Source: Janthinobacterium violaceinigrum
GTDB lineage: Bacteria; Pseudomonadota; Gammaproteobacteria; Burkholderiales; Burkholderiaceae_D
Direction: 5' to 3'
DNA length: 64,000 bases
Assembly: GCF_009208555.1 (NCBI RefSeq)
Contig: NZ_WFLI01000015.1
Coordinates: 1-64,000 of the forward strand
The notes below the pieces were generated by a model. The model ran no database searches. It was given only the letters and a program-made list of their open reading frames with translations, and was not told where the DNA came from. Positions 34,790 through 43,586 of this stretch are shown here, in pieces. The translations under genes and the position numbers were made by a program. Each line of letters starts with the position of its first letter. The first letter of the stretch is position 1.

Positions 34790-34984
34790 ATGAAATGGTC
34801 CGACATCAACGCGATTGCCGAGGCTTTGTACGACACGCATCCGGACATCGATCCCCTGACCGTGCGTTTCACCGACCTGCATAACTGGGTGGTGGAACTG
34901 GACGGCTTCGACGATGACCACACGCGCGGCGGCGAAAAAGTGCTCGAAGCGATACAGATGGCGTGGATCGATGAAGCGCGCTAA
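34790..34984 (+). CDS. iscX: Small acidic isc protein IscX
   Basis: 64 residues, very acidic, with the family core MKWSDINAIAEALYDTHPDI and FTDLHNWVVEL. IscX binds IscS and modulates its activity, possibly as an iron sensor. The start is one base after fdx. The downstream methyltransferase gene overlaps its last 14 bases. Confidence 0.95.
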   Translation: MKWSDINAIAEALYDTHPDIDPLTVRFTDLHNWVVELDGFDDDHTRGGEKVLEAIQMAWIDEAR

Positions 34985-35885
34985 GGGCGCGGCGCCTGCC
35001 GCCGCGGCTTCAGTGCCGAAAGACATCATCACCGCCGCCAGCAACATGCCCGAGATCAAGGATGGCCAGTCGGTCGCCTTGCTGCAGGAATTGCACATCC
35101 TGACGCGCGACGGCAAGATGAACCAGGACAGCCGCCGCAAGCTCAAGCAGGTGTACCACCTGACGCAGTTCATCGAACCGCTGCTGCGCGAAGTGCAGCT
35201 GGACCACCCGGGCGTGTCCCTGGTCGATCACGGGGCCGGCAAGTCCTACCTGGGTTTCATCCTGTACGACCTGTTCTTCAAGAACGGCAGCGACGGTTCG
35301 CACATCTACGGCATCGAGACGCGCGAAGAGCTGGTGCAGCGTTCGCAGGAATTGGCAAAAAAATTCAACTTCCCCGGCATGTCGTTCTTGCCCCTGTCCG
35401 TGGCCGAATCGACGGAATCGAACTTGTTGCCGAAACAGATCGACATCGTCACGGCCTTGCACGCGTGCAACACGGCCACCGATGACGCCATCCATTTCGC
35501 CTTGAAGAAGAAGGCGAAATTCATGGTGCTGGTGCCATGTTGCCAGGCGGAAGTGGCATCCGTGCTGAAGAAGAACAAGGGCAAGAGCCTGGGCAAGAAT
35601 GTCTTGACGGAACTGTGGCGCCACCCGCTGCACACGCGCGAGTTCGGCAGCCAGATCACCAACGTGCTGCGTTGCCTGCAGCTGGAAGCGCATGGCTACC
35701 AGGTCAGCGTGACGGAACTGGTGGGATGGGAGCATTCGATGAAGAATGAACTGATCATCGCCAGCTACAAGAACCTGCCGCGCCAGCGTCCGACGGAACG
35801 CCTGCAGGAAGTGCTGCAGACCCTGGGCCTGGAAGAGATGGGCCACCGCTTCTTTGCCGAGGAACTGGCGAAGGCGCAAGCCTGA
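34971..35885 (+). CDS. SAM-dependent methyltransferase of RRNAD1/METTL25-like type
   Basis: 304 residues from the ATG at 34971, which lies inside iscX (14-base overlap, different frame). An Ala-rich N-terminus is followed by a helical segment, then the Rossmann motif I VDHGAGKSYLGFILYDLFF at about residue 90. Next come HIYGIETREEL (motif II acidic region), TALHACNTATDDAI, and VPCCQAEV near residue 187. This DHGAGKSYLG plus ALHACNTATD/VPCC arrangement is that of the Methyltransf_32 group. The reaction is not established. Coupling to iscX suggests co-expression with isc, but the reason is unclear. Confidence 0.8.
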   Translation: MKRAKGAAPAAAASVPKDIITAASNMPEIKDGQSVALLQELHILTRDGKMNQDSRRKLKQVYHLTQFIEPLLREVQLDHPGVSLVDHGAGKSYLGFILYDLFFKNGSDGSHIYGIETREELVQRSQELAKKFNFPGMSFLPLSVAESTESNLLPKQIDIVTALHACNTATDDAIHFALKKKAKFMVLVPCCQAEVASVLKKNKGKSLGKNVLTELWRHPLHTREFGSQITNVLRCLQLEAHGYQVSVTELVGWEHSMKNELIIASYKNLPRQRPTERLQEVLQTLGLEEMGHRFFAEELAKAQA

Positions 35886-35907
35886 TTGTTGGCTTACGCG
35901 GCAAGCC

Positions 35908-35989
35908 GCTAATCCGACCTACCGGATGCACCGCGTAGGTCGGATTAGCGCTCTGCGCGTAATCCGACAATCAGCAGCGTAATTCGACA
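35908..35989. repeat. REP-like palindrome with partial copies
   Basis: A perfect 15-bp inverted repeat, gctaatccgacctac (35908-35922) and gtaggtcggattagc (35935-35949), with a 12-base loop. Two partial repeats of the same word follow: gcgtaatccgac at 35957-35968 and gcgtaattcgac at 35978-35989. This 'GTAGGTCGGATTAGC' word is, from memory, a widely dispersed REP-type sequence in proteobacteria. It probably serves as the end structure for the isc transcript. Confidence 0.85.
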
Positions 35990-36071
35990 GTCATCGGCGC
36001 AAGTCGTAAAAGGGGAGGAGCGGGTCGGTTACAATACCGGCTTTCTCCTCCCTTGCTTTTTGCGCCTCCCC

Positions 36072-36830
36072 ATGACCACACCACACGAAATGCCCACCGT
36101 CCGCCTGGCCAAGCGCCTGTCCGAAGACGTGCCTTGTTCGCGCCGCGAGGCCGAGCTATATATCGAGGGCGGCTGGGTAACGGTCGATGGCGTGCTGGTG
36201 GAAGAGTCGGGCGCGCGCGTGGCGGACAACCAGGAAGTGGTGCTGTTGCCGAACGCGACCCTCGACGAAATGCCGCCCGTGACGATTTTGCTGCACAAGC
36301 CGGCCGGCATCAACGGCGGCGTGGGCAGCGAAGGCAAGCCGGCCCTGAGCTGCTTGCGTCCCGAAGACATTTTCACGCCTGAGAACGTGGCGCCCAGCTC
36401 CGTCACGCGTTTCCTGAAACGCCACCTGATCGGCCTGACCATCACCAATCCGCTCGAGACCATGGCCTCCGGCCTGCTCGTGTTTACGCAGGATTTCCGC
36501 GTGGCCCGCAAGCTGGTCGACGAAGCGAAAACGGTGGAGCAGGAATTCATCGTCGAAGTGGCGGGCGCCATCATGGACAACGGCCTGGCGCTGCTCAATC
36601 ACGGCTTGCCCTTCAATGGCAAGCCTTTGCCACCGATCAAGGTCAGCTGGCAGAATGAAACGCGTCTGCGTTTCGCCCTGAAAAACGTGCAGCCGGGCCA
36701 GATCGCCCACATGTGCAAGATGGTGGGCCTGGAAGTCGTCGGCATGAAGCGTCTGCGCATCGGCCGTATTTCGATGGGCGCCATGCCGTCAGGGCAGTGG
36801 CGCTATCTGCAAGGCTACGAACGCTTCTAA
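36072..36830 (+). CDS. RsuA/RluB/RluF-like protein with Glu at the catalytic Asp position
   Basis: 252 residues from the ATG at 36072; a TTG at 36060 is a weaker alternative. An S4 RNA-binding domain is at about residues 10-60 (VRLAKRLSEDVPCSRREAEL). The pseudouridine synthase fold begins at ILLHKPAGINGG. In active RsuA-family enzymes the catalytic motif is GRLDxxSxGLLLLT; here it reads TNPLETMASGLLVFTQ, so the catalytic Asp is Glu129 and the preceding Arg is Pro. The rest of the fold, up to GMKRLRIGRISMG, is preserved. It may be an RNA-binding protein with no pseudouridylation, or an enzyme with unusual chemistry. Its stop overlaps the convergent haemoglobin gene. Confidence 0.8.
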   Translation: MTTPHEMPTVRLAKRLSEDVPCSRREAELYIEGGWVTVDGVLVEESGARVADNQEVVLLPNATLDEMPPVTILLHKPAGINGGVGSEGKPALSCLRPEDIFTPENVAPSSVTRFLKRHLIGLTITNPLETMASGLLVFTQDFRVARKLVDEAKTVEQEFIVEVAGAIMDNGLALLNHGLPFNGKPLPPIKVSWQNETRLRFALKNVQPGQIAHMCKMVGLEVVGMKRLRIGRISMGAMPSGQWRYLQGYERF

Positions 36831-37255
36831 AGCTGCGGCGCCGTGATGGCGTGGCTTTCTGCAAAGCTTTTCCATAGCCGTTCGGCAATATTCAAGGCGA
36901 TGGTATCGGCCTTCTCTTGCAGGGCCGCATTGCCCATGCTTTCCGTCGTGGCAAAAAATAGCGTCAGCCAGCGGCGGAACATGCAGGGCGTGAGGTGTTC
37001 CATTTGCGCGTGCTGGGCCAGCGGCTTGCCGTGGTAGCGCATGGTGCCGCGCAGCAAGCCTGACCAGAAATCGACCAGTGTGGCCAGGTGGGCATCCCAA
37101 TCCTTGACCTCGGCGGCAAAGATGGGGCCCAGCATGGCGTCGTCGCGCGCGGCTGCATAGAAGGTGTGGACGAGCAGCTTGACTTCGTCTTCGCTGCAGA
37201 CTTCCGCGCGGTATGGGGCGAAACGTGTGTGGGGGAGGGGGGCGGTATTGTTCAT
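36827..37255 (-). CDS. Group III truncated haemoglobin
   Basis: 142 residues. Group 3 truncated globin features are visible: YAAARDDAMLGPIF near residue 35, then DWDAHLATLVDFWSGLLRGT and YHGKPLAQHAQ containing the proximal-region His, and MFRRWLTLFFATTE. These globins bind oxygen, nitric oxide or act in redox protection. It lies 63 bases after the RDD gene on the same strand and could be the fifth gene of the sigma-factor operon. No clear ribosome site is seen before the ATG at 37253-37255. Its 3' end overlaps the convergent pseudouridine-synthase-like gene by 4 bases. Confidence 0.9.
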   Translation of the reverse strand: MNNTAPLPHTRFAPYRAEVCSEDEVKLLVHTFYAAARDDAMLGPIFAAEVKDWDAHLATLVDFWSGLLRGTMRYHGKPLAQHAQMEHLTPCMFRRWLTLFFATTESMGNAALQEKADTIALNIAERLWKSFAESHAITAPQL

Positions 37256-37318
37256 GGCATGCCATGATCGCAGAGCCCCAGTGGCGCTTCAATGACCCAG
37301 GTCAAGCCGCATAAAAAC

Positions 37319-37852
37319 TCAGGCGGCGACTTTCTTCGGCTTCTTGGCGGGCGCCGGCAATTGCACGATCTGCGTGCCCACCAGCTTGTCGTGCAGGAAT
37401 TGTCCATTGCCCGTGAACAGGGCCGAGGCCGACCAGGCCAGGATGCCCACGCCGATGGCGCCCAGGGCCGTCCAGTGCTGCAGGTCGAAGACATACGCGG
37501 CCACCAGCGCCGGCAGCAGCCACATCCAGGACAGCACGTAGCGGCAGGCGGCCACGCGCAGCGGTACGTGGGCGTGGCCCGGCAGCACCAGTTGCAGGCG
37601 CCACGTCTTCATCGCCAGGGTTTGCCCTTCGCGGCTCCATTGGTGGATGAAATACGCGCCCATGACGAGGAAGGCCAGGCATTGGCGCATGTGTTCCGTC
37701 AACGGCGTATGCGCGCCTTGCACGGCCAGTTCGAACAGCAAGAAGGGCAGGAACAGCACGGCCACGGCCAGCAGCGATTCGTACACCATGGAAATCAGGC
37801 GGCGCTTGATCGTGGGATGGGTGATGCTGGCGGCAGGCGTGCTATTTGACAT
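37319..37852 (-). CDS. RDD-family membrane protein
   Basis: 177 residues from the ATG at 37850-37852 (MSNSTPAASITHPTIKRRL); upstream in-frame sequence is Arg/Pro-rich shadow. The RDD start RRLISMVYESLLAVAVLFLPFLLF and three to four membrane helices are visible, with the conserved SREGQTLAMKTWRLQLV loop. The function of RDD proteins is poorly defined. The start overlaps the end of the DUF3106 gene by 11 bases. Basic C-terminal tail KKPKK. Confidence 0.9.
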   Translation of the reverse strand: MSNSTPAASITHPTIKRRLISMVYESLLAVAVLFLPFLLFELAVQGAHTPLTEHMRQCLAFLVMGAYFIHQWSREGQTLAMKTWRLQLVLPGHAHVPLRVAACRYVLSWMWLLPALVAAYVFDLQHWTALGAIGVGILAWSASALFTGNGQFLHDKLVGTQIVQLPAPAKKPKKVAA

Positions 37853-38612
37853 TGGTCGGCAGTGGGGCAGGCGTGGTCGGTGGCGTGACGGGCACGGTGG
37901 CGGGAGCCGCGGCAGGATCGGCGACGGGCACGCTTGCTGCTGCGGGAACGGGCGGCAGGGCCGGTGCAGGCGCAGCAGCGACGGGCGCTGCCGGCGTGGC
38001 AGGCAGCAGGATCGGGGCCGGTTTGCTCGTATTCGAATTGATCGCAGGCACTTTTTCCAGCGGCTTCTTCGGCACGAGTTCCGTCGCCAGCTTTTTCTTT
38101 TGATCTTCCGGCAATTGCTGGTATTGCTCCCATTGCGCGGTCTTTTGACCAGGATCAATTTTTTTCGTGCGCGCATAGTTTTCGCGCACGAGACGGCGTT
38201 GCTCCGGCGTCAGCTTGATCCATTCGCGCATGCGTTCATGCACGCGGGTTTGCTCGTCCGGCGTCATGGAGGCAAAGCGGTTGGCGATATCGAGCCATTT
38301 CTGCTTGCGCAGCGCTTCGAGCTTGTTCCATTCGCCCGCCAGCGGCTGCAGGGCTTCCTGCTGCGCGCGCGACAGCTTGTTCCAGGACGGGTTGTCGCTG
38401 GCCTTGGGCGGCGTGCCGCCCTTGCCGGACGTGCGGGGCGAGCCGGGTTTGACGGCCGGGGCCGGCGCCACGGCTGCTGCGGGCGTGGCCGCCACGGGGG
38501 CGGCGGCAGGCGGGGCCTGGTGCTGGCCCATCCAGGCGGCGCCAGCCAGGGCGCAGGCGCCCAGGCCGATGCCGCCGGCCAGCCAGCCTTTGCGTACGCT
38601 CAAGCGTGCCAT
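37842..38612 (-). CDS. DUF3106 domain protein, exported
   Basis: 256 residues. A membrane/signal segment lies at about 9-27 (GWLAGGIGLGACALAGAAWM). An Ala/Pro-rich linker leads to the DUF3106 domain (about 75-150): LSRAQQEALQPLAGEWNKLE, WLDIANRFASMTPDEQTRVHERM and EWIKLTPEQRRLVRENY. A second Ala/Pro/Val-rich tail ends the protein. The domain's spacing of W and L residues resembles CpxP/heavy-metal-resistance-type helical hairpins. It is always found next to DUF3619 and the sigma factor in relatives (from memory), so a role in envelope-stress sensing is plausible. Confidence 0.88.
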   Translation of the reverse strand: MARLSVRKGWLAGGIGLGACALAGAAWMGQHQAPPAAAPVAATPAAAVAPAPAVKPGSPRTSGKGGTPPKASDNPSWNKLSRAQQEALQPLAGEWNKLEALRKQKWLDIANRFASMTPDEQTRVHERMREWIKLTPEQRRLVRENYARTKKIDPGQKTAQWEQYQQLPEDQKKKLATELVPKKPLEKVPAINSNTSKPAPILLPATPAAPVAAAPAPALPPVPAAASVPVADPAAAPATVPVTPPTTPAPLPTNVK

Positions 38613-38614
38613 GC

Positions 38615-39019
38615 TTATTGCTCGCGTTTCGTCAGATAGGCATTGAAGCCATGGTCCATATAGGCGGAGAGCGGCAATTCATCCGACAGCACGGCGGCGT
38701 CGATTTCTGCCAGTTCGGCAATATGTTGTTCTTGCTCAAACTGATAGATGCCCACCATGCCGCCGACCAGCAGCAGCAGGGGGATGACGACGCTCATGCG
38801 GCCCAGCCACGACAGCGGTTCGACAAACAGGCTGCTGGCCACGCCGGCGAACACGTTCTGGCGCACGGTGACGGCGGCGGGTGCGTCCGCCTTCTTGCGC
38901 GACAGGGCCAGCTTGCGTGCCGCTGCCAGGCGATCGGTGGCCGATGCGGGCAGGTCGTCGAGTTTTTCGTTCAGTGCATGGCGCACTTTGTAAGCGAAAT
39001 TGAGATCGTCGGTGTTCAT
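38615..39019 (-). CDS. DUF3619 membrane protein, candidate anti-sigma factor
   Basis: 134 residues. The N-terminal cytoplasmic part (NTDDLNFAYKVRHALNEKLDDLPASATDRLAAAR) precedes one membrane helix at about 76-95 (MSVVIPLLLLVGGMVGIYQF), then a short periplasmic tail. This topology, and the 4-base overlap with the sigma-factor gene, are typical of anti-sigma factors, although no ZAS motif is seen. The anti-sigma role is inference. Confidence 0.85.
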   Translation of the reverse strand: MNTDDLNFAYKVRHALNEKLDDLPASATDRLAAARKLALSRKKADAPAAVTVRQNVFAGVASSLFVEPLSWLGRMSVVIPLLLLVGGMVGIYQFEQEQHIAELAEIDAAVLSDELPLSAYMDHGFNAYLTKREQ

Positions 39020-39585
39020 AATTTTATTCCCTTGGCTTTCAGCGATTCGGCGAGCGTGTGGGTAGCTCTAGAGCAATGTGTTTTCACGCTACCTTCGGAG
39101 CAACCCATCGCTTCCGCTGTTTCAGCCACATCCATGTCCTGCCAATAACGCATGAGGAAGGCTTCGCGTTGACGTGACGGCAGTTTTTGTACCTCTGCAT
39201 CAATCAAATCAAGGATTTGCGCGCGTTCGACCTGGTCGGCCGACGATTCGGCGGCGCTGGAGCCCTGTTCCGATTCATAAGTGTCAAGTATATCAAAATC
39301 TTCATGCTCGTCGCCCGAGGGCTTCATGCCGGAAAACAGGCTGACCCAGGTGTTGCGAACTTTTTCGCGGCGGAAATAATCGAGTATGGTGTTCTGCAAG
39401 ATGCGCTGGAATAACATCGGCAGTTCGGCGGCCGGCTTGTCGCCGTATTTCTCGGCCAGTTTGATCATGGCATCCTGCACGATGTCGAGTGCCGATTCTT
39501 CCTTGCGGACCGCGTAGGCGGCTTGCTTGAAAGCGCGCCGCTCGACATTTTCTAGAAAGTCGGATAATTCTTTGTCTGTTGCCAT
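39016..39585 (-). CDS. ECF-type RNA polymerase sigma factor
   Basis: 189 residues. Sigma-2 region at about 20-85 (ALDIVQDAMIKLAEKYGDKP, FQRILQNTILDYFRREK) and sigma-4 HTH at about 125-180 (LPSRQREAFLMRYWQDMDVAETAEAMGCSEGSVKTHCSRA). The linker contains an acidic Glu/Asp/Ser stretch. First gene of an operon with DUF3619, DUF3106, RDD and possibly a truncated haemoglobin. The ATG at 39583-39585 has no strong ribosome site. Confidence 0.94.
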   Translation of the reverse strand: MATDKELSDFLENVERRAFKQAAYAVRKEESALDIVQDAMIKLAEKYGDKPAAELPMLFQRILQNTILDYFRREKVRNTWVSLFSGMKPSGDEHEDFDILDTYESEQGSSAAESSADQVERAQILDLIDAEVQKLPSRQREAFLMRYWQDMDVAETAEAMGCSEGSVKTHCSRATHTLAESLKAKGIKL

Positions 39586-40081
39586 GCGGTATGGGGGATC
39601 TTAGCGGCTGCGGGTGCGGTGGGCGAAATGGGGGCGGGTATGCTTTTTGCAACCCCGTGCATGCTAGCAAAAAATGTGCGTTTCCGCAGAGTTTTTGCAC
39701 GGCGTGCGCGCAAAAAGGCCATTCGGCTGACATTTTCCTTGACCATAATGGTGCGACGCGATACCGTATAGGACGCTTTGAACACCCCAAAGCCCTATGG
39801 TCAGGTCGCGACCGGCACACAAGGCCATCCGCGGCAAGACGCGCTTTCATTTGTAGGCAGTTTGTTCTAACCCGCGCCACAAGCGCGAGCGGTTCGTACA
39901 GGCGCCACAGAAACTCCGGCCAAACGAGTTGCGTTAAGCGTTGTTTTGTAAGGTATCTATGGGTGCCCAAAGAAATTGCGTGACCGCATGAAAAGGGAAG
40001 CAGGAGCACTGTCGCGCACAGCGAACTTCGTCAGGAAAGAACATCCGATCAATCTCCAATGGACCTTGAAAGGAATGTTTC
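39586..40081. promoter_or_regulatory. 496-bp non-coding region between the sigma gene and ilvB
   Basis: It must hold the divergent promoters for the sigma-factor operon and for ilvB-ilvH-ilvC. A TTGACC hexamer at 39739-39744 is the best -35 candidate toward ilvB, but the -10 is poor (TACCGT at 39762). A TTTTTGC/GCAAAAA inverted repeat lies at 39692-39716. No leader peptide rich in Ile, Val or Leu codons and no terminator/antiterminator pair were found, so classical attenuation is not supported. The long 5' stretch of ilvB mRNA may hold regulation I cannot see. Confidence 0.4.
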
Positions 40082-41812
40082 ATGAATACCGAAGCAGCAG
40101 CAGGACCAATTACGGGCGCAGAAATTGTCGTGCGCTGTCTGGCTGAAGAGGGCGTCGAGCACGTCTTTGGATATCCGGGCGGAGCCGTACTCTACATCTA
40201 CGACGCCATCTTCCAGCAAAACAAATTCCAGCATATCCTGGTACGCCACGAGCAGGCCGCGATCCACGCCGCCGATGCCTATTCGCGCAGCTCGAACAAA
40301 GTCGGTGTCGCCATCGTCACGTCCGGTCCGGGCGTCACGAATGCCGTCACGGGCCTGTCGACCGCGTACATGGACTCGATTCCCATGGTGGTGATCTCCG
40401 GCCAGGTGCCGAGCCACGCCATCGGGCAGGATGCGTTCCAGGAATGCGACACGGTCGGCATCACGCGCCCCGTCGTCAAGCACAACTTCCTCGTCAAGGA
40501 TGTCAAGGACCTGGCGGCCACGATCAAGAAAGCCTTCTTCATCGCCCGTACCGGCCGTCCGGGACCCGTGCTGGTCGATATCCCCAAGGATATCAGCATG
40601 CACAAATGCCATTTCGACTATCCGAAGGAAGTCGAGATGCGTTCCTACCGTCCCGTCGACAAGGGCCACTCGGGCCAGATCCGCAAGGCCGTGCAGCTGC
40701 TGCTGCAAGCCGAACGCCCGATGATCTACACGGGCGGCGGCGTGATCCTGGCGAACGCATCGGCCGAGCTGAACAAGCTGGTCGACCGCCTGGGCTTCCC
40801 GTGCACCAATACCTTGATGGGTCTGGGCGCCTACCGCGCCTCGAGCGAGCAGTTTGTCGGCATGCCCGGCATGCACGGCACTTACGAAGCGAACATGGCG
40901 ATGCAGAATTGCGACGTGCTGATCGCCATCGGCGCCCGTTTCGATGACCGCGTGATCGGCAACCCGAAACATTTCGCCTCGCATCCGCGCAAGATCATCC
41001 ACGTGGACATCGATCCCTCGTCGATTTCCAAGCGCGTCAAGGTCGATATTCCCATCGTCGGCAACGTCAAGGATGTGCTGATCGAATTCCTCGCGCAACT
41101 GGACGCGGCCGAAGCCAAGCCGAACGTCAATGCGCTGTCGAACTGGTGGAAGCAGATCGCCGAATGGCGTGGCCGCGAATGCCTGAAATACCCGACGTCC
41201 GACCTCGTCATCAAGCCGCAATCGGTGGTCGAGAAGGTGTTCGAGATCACCAAGGGCGACGCCTTCATCACGTCCGACGTGGGCCAGCACCAGATGTGGG
41301 CGGCTCAGTATTACCGCTTCGACAAGCCGCGCCGCTGGATCAATTCCGGCGGCCTGGGCACCATGGGTGTCGGCTTGCCGTACGCCATGGGCGTGCAGAT
41401 GGCCAATCCGGACGCCACCGTTGCCTGCATCACGGGCGAAGGCTCGATCCAGATGTGCATCCAGGAGCTTGCCACGTGCAAGCAGTATCACCTGACGCCG
41501 AAGATCATCATGCTCAACAACCGTTTCCTCGGCATGGTGCGCCAGTGGCAGGAAATCGATTACGGTTCGCGCTATTCCGAGTCGTACATGGATTCGCTGC
41601 CCGACTTCGAGAAGCTGGCCGAGGCATATGGCCACGTGGGCATGAAAATTGAAAAACCGGGCGACGTCGACGGCGCCCTGAAAGAGGCGTTTGGCATGAA
41701 AGACAGGCTGGTATTCATGAACTTCATTACCGACCAGTCCGAAAACGTGTGGCCAATGGTGAAAGCCGGCAAGGGCCTGTCCGAAATGATGCTCGGCTCG
41801 GAGGATCTCTAA
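40082..41812 (+). CDS. ilvB: Acetolactate synthase large subunit
   Basis: A 576-residue TPP enzyme that condenses pyruvate to acetolactate (valine and leucine) or acetohydroxybutyrate (isoleucine). The N-terminal domain has VFGYPGGAVLYIYDAI and the catalytic Glu in VRHEQAAIHAADAY; the TPP domain has SDVGQHQMWAAQYY and GEGSIQMCIQELATC, where the metal-binding GDG is GEG, as in many betaproteobacteria. FAD-type middle region present. An aaaggaa site precedes the ATG. First gene of ilvB-ilvH-ilvC. Confidence 0.96.
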   Translation: MNTEAAAGPITGAEIVVRCLAEEGVEHVFGYPGGAVLYIYDAIFQQNKFQHILVRHEQAAIHAADAYSRSSNKVGVAIVTSGPGVTNAVTGLSTAYMDSIPMVVISGQVPSHAIGQDAFQECDTVGITRPVVKHNFLVKDVKDLAATIKKAFFIARTGRPGPVLVDIPKDISMHKCHFDYPKEVEMRSYRPVDKGHSGQIRKAVQLLLQAERPMIYTGGGVILANASAELNKLVDRLGFPCTNTLMGLGAYRASSEQFVGMPGMHGTYEANMAMQNCDVLIAIGARFDDRVIGNPKHFASHPRKIIHVDIDPSSISKRVKVDIPIVGNVKDVLIEFLAQLDAAEAKPNVNALSNWWKQIAEWRGRECLKYPTSDLVIKPQSVVEKVFEITKGDAFITSDVGQHQMWAAQYYRFDKPRRWINSGGLGTMGVGLPYAMGVQMANPDATVACITGEGSIQMCIQELATCKQYHLTPKIIMLNNRFLGMVRQWQEIDYGSRYSESYMDSLPDFEKLAEAYGHVGMKIEKPGDVDGALKEAFGMKDRLVFMNFITDQSENVWPMVKAGKGLSEMMLGSEDL

Positions 41813-41814
41813 TC

Positions 41815-42306
41815 ATGCGCCATATTATTTCTGTCTTGCTGGAAAACGAAGCGGGCGCCCTGTCGCGCGTGGTGGGCCTGTTCTCGGCACGCGGTTACAA
41901 CATCGAAACCTTGACCGTGGCGCCGACGGAAGACTCGACCCTGTCGCGCATGACCATCGTCACCAGCGGTTCGGACGACATCATCGAGCAGATCACCAAG
42001 CACTTGAACCGCCTGATCGAGGTGGTCAAGGTGGTGGACTTGACCGAAGGCCAGCATATCGAACGCGAGTTGATGCTGATCAAGGTCCGTGCCGTGGGCA
42101 AGGAGCGCGAGGAAATGAAGCGCACCGCCGATATCTTCCGTGGCCGCATCATCGATGTCACCGAAAAGACGTACACGATCGAACTGACCGGCAACAAGGT
42201 CAAGCTCGACGCGTTCATCGATTCGATCGACCGCGCCGCCATCCTGGAAACCGTCCGCACGGGCGGTTCCGGCATCGGCCGCGGCGAACGCATCCTCAAA
42301 GTATAA
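41815..42306 (+). CDS. ilvH: Acetolactate synthase small (regulatory) subunit
   Basis: 163 residues from the ATG at 41815, two bases after the ilvB stop; an ggaggatct ribosome site lies inside the ilvB end. An N-terminal ACT domain (MRHIISVLLENEAGALSRVVGLFSARGYNIETLTV) binds valine for feedback inhibition, and a C-terminal domain (RGRIIDVTEKTYTIELTG) follows. Confidence 0.96.
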   Translation: MRHIISVLLENEAGALSRVVGLFSARGYNIETLTVAPTEDSTLSRMTIVTSGSDDIIEQITKHLNRLIEVVKVVDLTEGQHIERELMLIKVRAVGKEREEMKRTADIFRGRIIDVTEKTYTIELTGNKVKLDAFIDSIDRAAILETVRTGGSGIGRGERILKV

Positions 42307-42314
42307 AAATATAA

Positions 42315-43397
<1,083 letters not shown>

Positions 43398-43420
43398 ACA
43401 TTTTTTGCGGATTCACCATG

Positions 43421-43447
43421 AAAAGCCGGCGCAAGCCGGTTTTTTTT
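43421..43447 (+). terminator. Rho-independent terminator after ilvC
   Basis: AAAAGCCGGC-gcaa-GCCGGTTTTT with a continuing T run. Confidence 0.9.
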
Positions 43448-43586
43448 CGTCAGCGATGGCGGATGCTTCCCGCCTGCCGCGCATTGCTCCATGTTGACTT
43501 TTTTATCAATGAGGTGCGGCACTGGTTCCTGCCGGTGTTACCCTGAATGCTGCCGGTTTCGGCACCATCTTGATCAGGAGGCGCAC

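Noticed and set aside
39959..39991. Short open frame MGAQRNCVTA before ilvB as an attenuation leader peptide
   Set aside because: It has one Val and no Ile or Leu codons, and no terminator/antiterminator pair follows.
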